From assembly GCA_964632305.1 (NCBI GenBank), contig CAZWBR010000011.1:25930-89929 (forward strand): a stretch of DNA of 64,000 bases. Direction: 5' to 3'. The notes under the pieces were generated by a model. That model did no database searches and was not told the origin of the DNA. It saw only the letters and a list, made by a program, of their open reading frames with translations. A program made the translations under genes and the position numbers. Positions 8,616 to 17,224 of this stretch are shown piece after piece. The number at the start of each line of letters is the position of its first letter. Positions within the stretch are counted from its first letter, which is position 1. This stretch comes from CAZWBR01 sp964632305 (GTDB lineage Bacteria > Bacteroidota > Bacteroidia > Bacteroidales > Prolixibacteraceae).

Positions 8616-9776
8616 ATGCAAAAGACTATCAGAAGTTTAGTGGTACTATCCGCTTTTGGCTTCCTTACCTTGGGAAGCGCGATGGGTCAGTTGGCCGCAA
8701 ATTCGCAGCCTGCTGTAACGAACATCAATAAAAATAGTTGCCCTTGTATTATGGACAACCTTAGCGTCGTCTTTAAAGTGAAGGCTCCCGATGCTAAAAA
8801 AGTACAAATCGACCTGGGGAAGATGTACGACATGACCAAAGATGATCAGGGCGTTTGGACTGTTACCACCGATCCGCAGGTTCCCGGTTTCCACTACTAT
8901 TCGTTGGTCATTGATGGGGTTAAAGTGGCAGATCCTGCCAGCGAATCGTTCTATGGTACAGGCAGAATGTCGAGTGCTATTGATATCCCTGAAAAAGGTG
9001 CCGATTTTTACCAAATAAAAGATGTGCCCCATGGTGCTATCAGTTCAAAATATTATTTCTCGAAAGTTACCAATAGCTGGCGCAGACTGTTTGTTTACAC
9101 CCCTGCCGGTTACGATACCAAAATAAATGAAAGATATCCGGTTATGTATATTCAGCACGGAGGCGGCGAAGATGAACGCGGTTGGGCCGAACAGGGCAAG
9201 ACCGATATTATTCTCGATAATCTGATTGCTGAAGGAAAGGCTAAACCAATGATCATCGTAATCTCCAATGGAAACGTTAGCTCAGGAAGTGGATCCGGTG
9301 GTTACAGCAGTGCCGGAATGGCTGCCTTCAAAGAGGAGATCACTAAAAATATCGTGCCCTTCATCGACAAAAATTACCGGACCCTGACCGATGTGAAGAA
9401 CCGTGCCCTTTGCGGACTTTCGATGGGCGGCGGTCAGTCCTTTTATGTAGGGTTGGAAAGCCTTGACTATTTTGGTTCAGTAGGCGTTTTCAGTTCAGGG
9501 ATCTTTGGCGGGATTAACAATCCAACCGGCAAAGAATTTGATGCTGACAAGGAAGTGCCTGGACTACTGAGCAAGTCGCAATCATTCAATGAAAAACTGA
9601 AACTCTTCTATGTCTCTGTTGGTGAGCAGGATCCAAGGGTTGAGCATACTAAAAAAGCGGTGAAGAAATTTCAGGACAGTGGATTGAAAGTTCAGTTCGC
9701 CTCTTTCCCCGGCGATCATGAATGGCAGGTGTGGCGTAAATCATTACACGATTTTGCATCACGACTTTTTAAATAG
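8616..9776 (+). CDS. CE1-type esterase, copy 8 (Asp catalytic acid)
   Basis: 386 residues from ATG 8616. The open frame extends back to 8514 inside copy 7, but the signal peptide MQKTIRSLVV...SAMGQ starts at 8616, 47 nt after copy 7. Ig-like module about 47-125, CE1 domain about 140-386. Ser269 (GLSMGG), Asp339 (GEQD), His368 (DHEWQVWRK). The variable loop is a short Gly/Ser stretch (about 219-233). An unusual CPC pair (Cys42-Cys44) occurs just before the Ig module. Forms a two-gene unit with copy 7. Confidence 0.9.
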   Translation: MQKTIRSLVVLSAFGFLTLGSAMGQLAANSQPAVTNINKNSCPCIMDNLSVVFKVKAPDAKKVQIDLGKMYDMTKDDQGVWTVTTDPQVPGFHYYSLVIDGVKVADPASESFYGTGRMSSAIDIPEKGADFYQIKDVPHGAISSKYYFSKVTNSWRRLFVYTPAGYDTKINERYPVMYIQHGGGEDERGWAEQGKTDIILDNLIAEGKAKPMIIVISNGNVSSGSGSGGYSSAGMAAFKEEITKNIVPFIDKNYRTLTDVKNRALCGLSMGGGQSFYVGLESLDYFGSVGVFSSGIFGGINNPTGKEFDADKEVPGLLSKSQSFNEKLKLFYVSVGEQDPRVEHTKKAVKKFQDSGLKVQFASFPGDHEWQVWRKSLHDFASRLFK

Positions 9777-9830
9777 GCCGGTATAACCCGAAAGTTTTAT
9801 GTATTTAGCTGCCTGAAGAGAATTTGTTTA

Positions 9831-9842
9831 TTTGTATCTTCG
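9831..9842 (+). promoter_or_regulatory. candidate Bacteroidota -7 box before GH51 gene
   Basis: TTTGTATCTTCG resembles the TAnnTTTG -7 element with one change, placed 20 nt before the start codon. No clear -33 TTTG at ideal distance was seen. Confidence 0.3.
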
Positions 9843-9861
9843 AAAATTAAAATAACTATTT

Positions 9862-11835
9862 ATGTCATATTTGCAGAAATTCCTGGTTATCCTATTGATT
9901 GTCATGGCGCCGGTAGTCGCTATGTGTCAAAAATCCCTTTCAGTTGATGTGGATGTCGATCATCCGAAAGCCAAAATCCAACCAACAATGTGGGGATTGT
10001 TTTTTGAAGACATCAATTTTGCGGCCGATGGCGGTATCTATGCCGAGATGGTTAAAAACCGTTCGTTCGAGTTCGCAACCCCACGAATGGGCTGGAGTAT
10101 TGAGAGAACCAGCCAGGATTCGTCTCACTTTCAGGTGTTGAGCCGCATCAAGTCAAATCCTCAAAATCCTCATTATGCCAGAGTAAAGCTGATTGACCAA
10201 AGCAAGACAATGGCTATCCGAAATACTGGGTTTAGAGGTATGGGGGTGAAAAAGGAGATCACCTACTATTTTTCGGTTTTCGCCTCTGTCCCTGAAGGGG
10301 ATGTAAAAATGACTGTCTCCCTGTTGTCGGCCAAGGGCGAAGTTTTAGGAAAATCATCGGTTTCTCCGTCAGGAAAAGGATGGAAGAAATATGAAACCTC
10401 TTTGGTTTCATCAGCCACCGATCAAAGAGCCTCTCTAAGAATCAGCTTCGAAGGAAAGGGCCTGATCGATTTCGATATGGTCTCCCTTTTCCCCAGTGAT
10501 ACCTGGAAAAACCGTAAAGGGGGTTTAAGAGCCGATCTGGTTCAGTTGCTTTATGATATGAAACCCGGATTCCTGCGTTTCCCTGGCGGTTGTATCGTTG
10601 AGGGACGTGAACTGTCCTTGCGCTATCAATGGAAAAAAACAGTCGGAAATGTTGAGGATCGCACAATGATCGTAAATAAATGGAACGATGGTTTCAGTCA
10701 TCGCCTTACCCCGGATTATTACCAGTCGTATGGTTTAGGTTTCTTCGAATATTTTCAGTTGTCCGAAGATCTGGGGGCCGAACCGCTTCCTGTTTTGAAT
10801 TGCGGTATGGCTTGCCAGTTTAATACGGCTGAAATGGTCTCGCTCGAAGAGTTGGATCCTTACGTACAGGATGCTCTCGATCTGATCGAATTTGCCAATG
10901 GCCCGGTTACAACCCAATGGGGAAAACTTCGCGCCGACATGGGACATCCCGCTCCTTTTAATATGAAATACATTGGTGTGGGTAATGAACAATGGGGACC
11001 TCAGTATTTTGAACGTTATGTCGTCTTCGAAAAGGCGATAAAATCGAAATATCCTGAAATGAAGATCGTCTCAAGCACTGGACCTTTCCCTGCCGATGGA
11101 CTTTTCAAATACGCTCAGGAAGAACTGAAAAAGCATAAGGCTGAACTTGTTGACGAACATTACTATCGCGAACCGGAGTGGTTTCTGAAGAATGCGACAA
11201 GATATGACAATTATGACCGGAACAGTTACAAGATTTTTGCCGGTGAATATGCTGCTCAAAGCGATTCTACCTGTAGCCCGAATAATAAGAACAACTGGGA
11301 GTGTGCTATGTCTGAAGCGGCATTTATGACCGGGTTGGAACGCAATGCCGATGTGGTTTATATGTGTTCCTACGCCCCTCTGTTCGCCCATCTTGAAGGC
11401 TGGCAATGGACCCCCGACCTGATCTGGTTCGATAACCTGAAATCATTCGGAACGGCTAATTATTATGTCCAAAAACTGTTCGCCGTTAATAAAGGAACTG
11501 ATTTGTTGACGATCGCCAAAGATGGAAAACCATTGATCGGAGAGGAAGGACTCTACGGTTCAGCTGTGTGGGATGCCCAATCCAACGAGGTTATTCTGAA
11601 GCTGGTCAACTCGAAAGATCAGCCGTTAACCCAGAAATTCAACCTGAAAACCAGGAAAAATGTGGTATCCGGAAAACAGACCATCCTGAAAGGTGACAAC
11701 CTCGAATCCTTAAACTCTATCGATGAGCCTACAAAAGTTAGCCCGGTTGAACAAGCCCTTTCAGTTAAAGGCAATCAACTTAATCTGACCGTGCCGGCTC
11801 ATTCGCTTGCAGTGATCAGGGTAAAACTGAAATAG
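9862..11835 (+). CDS. GH51 alpha-L-arabinofuranosidase (exported, 657 aa)
   Basis: Hydrolyses terminal alpha-L-arabinofuranosyl groups from arabinoxylan or arabinan. Signal peptide 1-22. Residues about 28-75 hold the GH51 start motif (TMWGLFFEDINFAADGG). About 80-215 form a jelly-roll CBM_4_9-like insertion, followed by the (beta/alpha)8 barrel (about 220-550) and a C-terminal beta-sandwich with the typical ending PAHSLAVIRVKLK. Acid/base Glu376 lies in GVGNEQWGP and nucleophile Glu462 in FAGEYAAQ. The length and the insertion match the large Bacteroidota GH51 type. It lies directly after the esterase array and would act with it on feruloylated or acetylated arabinoxylan. Confidence 0.93.
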   Translation: MSYLQKFLVILLIVMAPVVAMCQKSLSVDVDVDHPKAKIQPTMWGLFFEDINFAADGGIYAEMVKNRSFEFATPRMGWSIERTSQDSSHFQVLSRIKSNPQNPHYARVKLIDQSKTMAIRNTGFRGMGVKKEITYYFSVFASVPEGDVKMTVSLLSAKGEVLGKSSVSPSGKGWKKYETSLVSSATDQRASLRISFEGKGLIDFDMVSLFPSDTWKNRKGGLRADLVQLLYDMKPGFLRFPGGCIVEGRELSLRYQWKKTVGNVEDRTMIVNKWNDGFSHRLTPDYYQSYGLGFFEYFQLSEDLGAEPLPVLNCGMACQFNTAEMVSLEELDPYVQDALDLIEFANGPVTTQWGKLRADMGHPAPFNMKYIGVGNEQWGPQYFERYVVFEKAIKSKYPEMKIVSSTGPFPADGLFKYAQEELKKHKAELVDEHYYREPEWFLKNATRYDNYDRNSYKIFAGEYAAQSDSTCSPNNKNNWECAMSEAAFMTGLERNADVVYMCSYAPLFAHLEGWQWTPDLIWFDNLKSFGTANYYVQKLFAVNKGTDLLTIAKDGKPLIGEEGLYGSAVWDAQSNEVILKLVNSKDQPLTQKFNLKTRKNVVSGKQTILKGDNLESLNSIDEPTKVSPVEQALSVKGNQLNLTVPAHSLAVIRVKLK

Positions 11836-11866
11836 AATTAGTACTGAAGAATTAATATGGCTAAAG

Positions 11867-11898
11867 GGCCTTGCTCATTATGTAGCAAGGCCTTTTTT
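11867..11898 (+). terminator. Rho-independent terminator after GH51 gene
   Basis: A perfect 9-bp GC-rich stem (11867-11875 with 11884-11892), 8-nt loop and a run of six T. Confidence 0.85.
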
Positions 11899-12246
11899 AT
11901 TCTTCTTAAAACAAGCAGTTCCCTGTTTATTAATGGATTTCTTTGGAATTGGGGCAACAAACAATTAGCTCTTTCCTTGATTGTTTTAAATAACTTGAGT
12001 TATAGGTATGTAAATATGGCAATAAGGCTGTTTTGGACCTAACCTTCGCAGAAATTTTATACACAATTCGGAGTCATATTCTACGTTATGGCGTAAGGAG
12101 AAATCCCTGGTATAAGCAATAAACCGATCAAAGGGCCGAAGGTCCGGCAGGTGAAAGCACAGGCTGCCAGGCCTGTGGAAACGATCAACGATAGTACCTC
12201 AAAGGCCGGCATGTGAAAAATTACATAAAATTCAATAATTCAGTCA

Positions 12247-12402
12247 TGACACACCCCTTAATCCCCTCTCGAGAGGGGAAATAATGCAGCTAATCAACGT
12301 GCTGCAAATTTGCCAGATAATGATAGGTGTACCTCTCCGGTCGATATTCACCACATCTGTTTTGCTACCATCCCCTCTAGAGAGGGGGCAGGGGGTGTGT
12401 CA
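12247..12402. repeat. palindromic intergenic element with about 31-bp terminal inverted repeats
   Basis: Ends 12247-12278 and 12372-12402 are near-perfect inverted repeats (TGACACACCCC...CCCCTCT..AGAGGGG), each holding its own small palindrome. The 93-bp centre has no coding potential. This looks like a MITE-like or REP-type non-autonomous repeat; no transposase is present. Confidence 0.65.
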
Positions 12403-12612
12403 GGTTGAGTGACAAACAATTGACTCCATAACACCTCGACTACCATTAGTTGCACGAATAATATTCATCAGTAATGTCTGGCAAGTTTTAGTGAGATTCT
12501 TCGATACAATACCAATCTCAACCTTATTGCATAAACTTATTCAATAAGCTGACATTCTATTCAATATGAGCACTTGTTGAAGAAGCCTGATTGTATGTAA
12601 TAATCTAAGTTG

Positions 12613-12657
12613 CAATTCTGTCATTGGTATTGGAGCGAAGCGGAAAGAGGAATCTCA
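12613..12657 (+). repeat. dispersed repeat CTGTCATTGG...GAATCTC, copy 1
   Basis: Shares CAATTCTGTCATTG, a GCGAAGCG-like core and the AATCTC end with copies at 12748-12783 and 19013-19044; this copy has about 10 extra bases in the core. All three lie in gene-free spacers. Confidence 0.55.
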
Positions 12658-12747
12658 ATTACCTTATTATTAATTTCATAGATAATTTTTCTTATAGTAT
12701 TTAAATACCATCCCTAAAAACAGACCAAAAGTTTTAAGGTCAGTGTG

Positions 12748-12783
12748 CAATTCTGTCATTGCTAACGAAGTGAGAAATCTCAA
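12748..12783 (+). repeat. dispersed repeat CTGTCATTG...AAATCTC, copy 2
   Basis: GCAATTCTGTCATTGCTAAC is followed by GAAGTGAGAAATCTC; same layout as copies 1 and 3. Confidence 0.55.
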
Positions 12784-12827
12784 CCCGGAATCATTAGTCG
12801 GGATTTTATCAGATAGTAGTGACTATA

Positions 12828-12870
12828 AAATTAAAGGTTAACTGAATCGGCTTCAATTAACCTTTAATTT
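12828..12870 (-). terminator. hairpin downstream of minus-strand GH51 gene
   Basis: A perfect 14-bp A/T-rich stem (12828-12841 with 12857-12870) and 15-nt loop, 90 nt beyond the stop of the convergent GH51 gene. No strong U-tract, so termination is likely but not certain. Confidence 0.5.
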
Positions 12871-12959
12871 GTCTTGGTTCTCTATAGCATTCAACGCTTC
12901 ATGTCAATAATAAGCATTAGCTTTTTCGTTTTTATTATAGAGTTGTTTCCCGATTGAGA

Positions 12960-14465
12960 TTATTTCAATGGGATCTCAATCTGGGTGAATGAGTGTGCCG
13001 GGAAACTGTAGCTAAGGGTGTTGCCCTTAAAGCTGATATCCTTGGTTTTTATGCCTACTGCTTCTTCGGTCTTGGTGTTCTTTGAGGTTGGCGTTGCGCC
13101 GTTTATCTCGTTAACTTTCGCACTCCCGGTGTAGCTGCCTGATTGTAGCTGCAGATCCGTTTTAATTACCTCAGTCTCGCTCCGGTTTAATACATTGACG
13201 ACTATTGCCTTGCCCGACTCTTTTAGGATGGCTGTAACATCGAGATAGGGGATGTCCTTAAATACTTTGTTTTCATATTTCTTGCAACTGGTGAAAACAT
13301 CGAGTGCTGTTCCCCTGCAATTGTTGGAATAAAGATAGAATGGCTGGAAGATACAGTTTTTAAAATCCCCTTCCGGCGAATTTCCGACTAGGCTGGTCAG
13401 CATGGTCAGGTTAGCCATCTTCACGATATCGGCATGTCTGATAAAAGAGTTCAGGTGCTGAACCAGGACTAAGGCTCCGGTGAGGTTATCCCCTGAAGCT
13501 GAATACTCATCAAACGAGATATAGACCGGCCTTTTGGATCCTGATTTTACCATAGCCGCCTGGATTTGTCCTTTTATAATTTCAATTCTTTTATCCAGAT
13601 CAAGCCCTAATGACATCATATCCGCAAAGGTATGAGTATTCCGATCGCCCGGTATAGCTTCAGTGGCATACCTGTGAACAGAGAGATAATCAACCTTGCC
13701 GGCCATTTGTTTTAATACATAATCATTCCAGTCAATCCAGCCATTGGCGGCATCATAGTAGGACGCACCTGAAGCGATAAATTTGGCATCCCTATCCACC
13801 AATTGCATTAGTTTCACTGCCTCCAGAGCAAACTTACAATAATCTTCGGCATTTTTCTGTCCCATTTGCCATGGCCCGTCGATCTCATTTCCAAGAGCCC
13901 AGTATTTAACTTTAAATGGTTCTTCATTGCCGTACTTTCTTCTGAGGTCAGCATAGTAAGTGCCTTTGGGATAATTGCAGTATTCAATCCAGTTTCTTGC
14001 ATCATCAAGTGTCCCTGTGCCCCCGTTAATACAGACAAAATTTTCAGCCCCGATCAGCTTACACAGCTTCACGTATTCATCCGTTCCCATCTGGTTGGTT
14101 TCGATGAAATGCCAGGCCAGGTCAAGCTTTGTCGGGCGTTGGTCTTTCGGGCCAATCCCGTCTTGCCAGTTATATCCGGAAACATAATTGCCCCCGGGCC
14201 ATCTGACAACGGGGACATTCAGTTGTTTGATGAGTTCGATAAAATCTTTTCTGAATCCATTCGCATCGGCAAGCGGGGATGTGGGTTCATACAAGCCGCG
14301 ATAGGCCACCATAGCTTCAAGAAAACCGCCATAAATGTTGGGATCAATGGCATCAATTTTCCGGTCAACATCGATTTTGATGACGGCAGGTTCCTGCGAG
14401 TACAGATAGCCTGAAAACATGCACGACAAAACCATGCAACACATTAAGCCTCTTAGATTTTTCAT
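12960..14465 (-). CDS. GH51 alpha-L-arabinofuranosidase (501 aa, AbfA-like)
   Basis: Second GH51 enzyme, of the shorter AbfA-like type without the jelly-roll insertion. Signal peptide 1-23. The barrel begins at DPNIYGGFLEAM; RWPGGNYVSGYNWQDGIGP is the typical substrate-binding region. Acid/base Glu194 in ALGNEIDGPW and nucleophile Glu320 in ISFDEYSASGD. C-terminal beta-sandwich ends PAHSFTQIEIPLK. It is convergent to the first GH51 gene and separated by a repeat-rich spacer, so it is separately transcribed. It should release arabinose from soluble arabino-oligosaccharides. Most family members are cytoplasmic; the signal peptide suggests a periplasmic location here. Confidence 0.92.
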   Translation of the reverse strand: MKNLRGLMCCMVLSCMFSGYLYSQEPAVIKIDVDRKIDAIDPNIYGGFLEAMVAYRGLYEPTSPLADANGFRKDFIELIKQLNVPVVRWPGGNYVSGYNWQDGIGPKDQRPTKLDLAWHFIETNQMGTDEYVKLCKLIGAENFVCINGGTGTLDDARNWIEYCNYPKGTYYADLRRKYGNEEPFKVKYWALGNEIDGPWQMGQKNAEDYCKFALEAVKLMQLVDRDAKFIASGASYYDAANGWIDWNDYVLKQMAGKVDYLSVHRYATEAIPGDRNTHTFADMMSLGLDLDKRIEIIKGQIQAAMVKSGSKRPVYISFDEYSASGDNLTGALVLVQHLNSFIRHADIVKMANLTMLTSLVGNSPEGDFKNCIFQPFYLYSNNCRGTALDVFTSCKKYENKVFKDIPYLDVTAILKESGKAIVVNVLNRSETEVIKTDLQLQSGSYTGSAKVNEINGATPTSKNTKTEEAVGIKTKDISFKGNTLSYSFPAHSFTQIEIPLK

Positions 14466-15090
14466 AAGTTAAAATTAATTTGTATTAATAAAAAATTGTA
14501 CTGTTCGCCATTTACAACACTGGTCTGAATCAAGTACTGTTTTTTAGTCCAATTAATTTTAGTGCTCACTAAGGAAGAGCTTTTTGCACCTCCAGGCTCA
14601 GTTAAATCATCGCGTTTAGTCTTCAGAATAGGGAATGAGCCCTAACGATAAAACATAGTCGTTTCTTATGTGGCTACTTTCTTCCTTAAAGAACAAAAAC
14701 ATAGCCTAAGTTAATCGCAATTTCTGATAATTAAAAAGTAATCAGCTTATTTTTTTGAAATAAATAACCCCGGTAAAATCAGGACGCTTTCGCGAATGAC
14801 CTGTTCCAGAATTACTGATGCCGGTCTGTCTGACTATTCAGTTATTCTCTTAATTGCAGATAGAGATTGACATAGTTTTCATTTTTTTATTATTTTTAGC
14901 CATACCGCATAAATTGGGACTTCATTAATAGGTATGACCCTATTGGGTTGATATTGTTGAGGTTCCGGTTGTTGTGACGGATATTCGATCGATCCGGGTT
15001 ATCCGGCGCTGATGAAATGATGTAAATCTGCGAATAGTGCTAATCCGACCCGATGGGTTGTTTAATCTTAAGATAGTAAGAATGTGTGAT
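14466..15090. other. 625-nt divergent intergenic region
   Basis: Lies between divergent carbohydrate genes (GH51 on minus, acetylesterase on plus), so it must hold both promoters. I see no gene and no clear consensus promoter. An in-frame ATG at 15037 precedes the plus-strand gene but would place 18 residues before its signal peptide. Confidence 0.5.
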
Positions 15091-17028
15091 ATGAAAACAA
15101 ATGCTAAACTAAGAAGCCTGCTCTCCCTTTTGCTTTTGATCCCTGTGATCTCTTTTAGTCAGGTGAAATTGCCAAAACTGGTTAGCGATGGCATGGTCCT
15201 GCAGAGGGAGGCCAATGTACGGATATGGGGCTGGGCAGCCAACGGCGAAAAGGTTTCGGTCCGTTTTATCGATGCCACCTACAACGCCACGGCGAATGAA
15301 AAAGGTGAATGGGAGGTGATGCTCCCCAGACTGAAAGCTGGTGGTCCATACAAAATGGAGATCAATGCAAGCAATTCCGTCACAATAAACGATATCCTGA
15401 TCGGCGATGTCTGGATCTGTTCGGGCCAGTCCAATATGGGGAGTTTGAGAGGCTTCGCCGCTACCTACCCCGAAGAGATAGCCAGCTCCGAAAATACCAA
15501 CATCCGGCATTTCATGGTGGGGCAGGGATTTAAGCTGGGGAGCAGGGAAACTGATTTCCGTTCAGGGAAATGGATCAGCGCGAATCCCAAGGATGTACTG
15601 AGTTTCGCGGCGGTCGGCTATTTCTATGCCAGGAAACTCTACGAAACCTACAAAGTGCCTATCGGCTTGATCAATGCCTCGGTTGGGGGTTCATCGGCCG
15701 AAGCCTGGATCAGCGAAGAGGGGATAAAAGAATTTCCCCGCTATTATGAGGATGTGCAGCGATTCCTGATGCCCGGCTATATGGATAAAATCAATAAGCA
15801 GGACAACGAAAGGGTTGCCAACTGGAATAAGCTGTTGAAAGATAGCGATCTGGGAAATAAAGGCCCCCTTAAGTGGTCTGATCCGTCATTCAACACTTCC
15901 GATTGGGAAACCATGCACGTCCCGGGTTACTGGATCAATACAAAAACGGGTAATGTTAACGGCTGTGTATGGTTCAGAAAAGAAATCAACCTTCCCGCGA
16001 AGATGACAGGAAAAGAGGCCCTGTTGAAAGTCGGAAGGATTGCCGATGCCGATTCCGTTTTTATTAACGGGAAGTTCATCGGTTCGGTTAATTCCCTCTA
16101 TGCCCTTAGAAATTATAAGGTGCCGGATAGTATTCTCAAAGAGGGTCCCAACACGATTGTGGTCAAGATCACCAGTTTTATTCATCATGGCGGCTTCGTG
16201 CCCGGAAGACCTTACCAACTCATTGCCGGGGGCGATACGATCAACCTCGAAGGGAATTGGAAATACAGGGTCGGCGCTGTAGCCGAACCGTTGGATGATA
16301 AACTGTTTACCGGGAAAATCCCTACCGGCCTGTTCAACGGGATGCTGGCCCCCGTAACGAATTACGCGATCAAAGGGGCGGTCTGGTACCAGGGCGAATC
16401 GAACACTATTCGGGCTTTTGAACATTTCGAGATATTTAAAGCCCTGATCCGCGACTGGCGATCGAACTGGCGTCAGGGCGACTTCCCGTTCCTATACGTG
16501 CAGCTCCCAAACTTCGTGGAGGAAAACTTCGAGACCACAAAATACGATTGGGCCTATTTGCGTGAGACCCAGTTGAAAGCATTGAATATCCCCAATACAG
16601 GAATGGCCGTGACTATCGATATTGGCGAGTTCAACGATATTCATCCCGTGAAGAAAAAACCGGTGGGCGAACGGCTGGCCCTTGCTGCACAGAAAGTCGC
16701 GTATGGCGATGCTAAAGTGGTTTATTCAGGCCCGATATTTAAATCGGCCGAATTTAAAGGCAATCAGGCTACATTGTCATTTTCCAACATTGGCGGAGGA
16801 TTGATCGCCAGGGGAGGTGAACTGAAATACTTCGAGATCTGTGATGTCAGTAACCGGTTCGTTCCGGCAAAAGCGAAGATTGTCGGCGATAAAATAGTTG
16901 TTTCAAGCGAGAACGTCAGCAAGCCTGTTGCCGTGCGTTATGCCTGGGCCAATAATCCGGAGGGGGCTAATTTGTACAATAAGGAAGGGTTACCGGCTTC
17001 TCCGTTCAGAACAAGCGATCTTTACTAA
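15091..17028 (+). CDS. sialate O-acetylesterase-like SGNH esterase (SASA domain)
   Basis: 645 residues from ATG 15091, where the signal peptide MKTNAKLRSL...SFSQ begins; in-frame ATGs at 15037 and 15082 are alternatives. Residues 25-100 form the N-terminal beta module. Nucleophile Ser114 lies in WICSGQSNMG. A galactose-binding-like jelly roll is inserted at about 250-390 (WFRKEINLP...). Block III is GAVWYQGESN and the catalytic pair is Asp516/His518 in NDIHPV. The family is annotated as 9-O-acetylesterase, but in hemicellulose loci these proteins act as acetyl-xylan or related carbohydrate acetylesterases, the likelier role here. Confidence 0.9.
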   Translation: MKTNAKLRSLLSLLLLIPVISFSQVKLPKLVSDGMVLQREANVRIWGWAANGEKVSVRFIDATYNATANEKGEWEVMLPRLKAGGPYKMEINASNSVTINDILIGDVWICSGQSNMGSLRGFAATYPEEIASSENTNIRHFMVGQGFKLGSRETDFRSGKWISANPKDVLSFAAVGYFYARKLYETYKVPIGLINASVGGSSAEAWISEEGIKEFPRYYEDVQRFLMPGYMDKINKQDNERVANWNKLLKDSDLGNKGPLKWSDPSFNTSDWETMHVPGYWINTKTGNVNGCVWFRKEINLPAKMTGKEALLKVGRIADADSVFINGKFIGSVNSLYALRNYKVPDSILKEGPNTIVVKITSFIHHGGFVPGRPYQLIAGGDTINLEGNWKYRVGAVAEPLDDKLFTGKIPTGLFNGMLAPVTNYAIKGAVWYQGESNTIRAFEHFEIFKALIRDWRSNWRQGDFPFLYVQLPNFVEENFETTKYDWAYLRETQLKALNIPNTGMAVTIDIGEFNDIHPVKKKPVGERLALAAQKVAYGDAKVVYSGPIFKSAEFKGNQATLSFSNIGGGLIARGGELKYFEICDVSNRFVPAKAKIVGDKIVVSSENVSKPVAVRYAWANNPEGANLYNKEGLPASPFRTSDLY

Positions 17029-17224
17029 TATTTTTTGCCGAATCAAAACAGATGCGTACTTTGGGGGGGAAATCATATGGCGCTAGTTTTTAGGGCCGCC
17101 TCATATCCGAATCCTATCATTCCGACTTTAACTATTAGTGCCTGTGTTTTGTTGAAATATTAGAGAACAGATACATGAAGATTGAATGACTCAATAATTA
17201 TTGATAATTAAACTTAGATGAATT

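Larger units (their letters stand above)
11899..12959. other. 1.06-kb gene-free spacer rich in repeats
   Basis: No convincing gene on either strand. It contains the palindromic element at 12247-12402, two copies of a dispersed CTGTCATTG...AATCTC repeat, and a hairpin next to the stop of the convergent minus-strand GH51 gene. The stretch 12130-12215 has several small GC-rich hairpins that I could not assign to an RNA family. Confidence 0.6.

Noticed and set aside
11857..12042. 61-codon plus-strand frame after GH51
   Set aside because: It begins in and spans the transcription terminator, with no homology recognised.
12130..12215. Hairpin-rich stretch considered as a known ncRNA (RNase P, 6S or tmRNA)
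   Set aside because: No diagnostic conserved core of these RNAs could be found; left unassigned.
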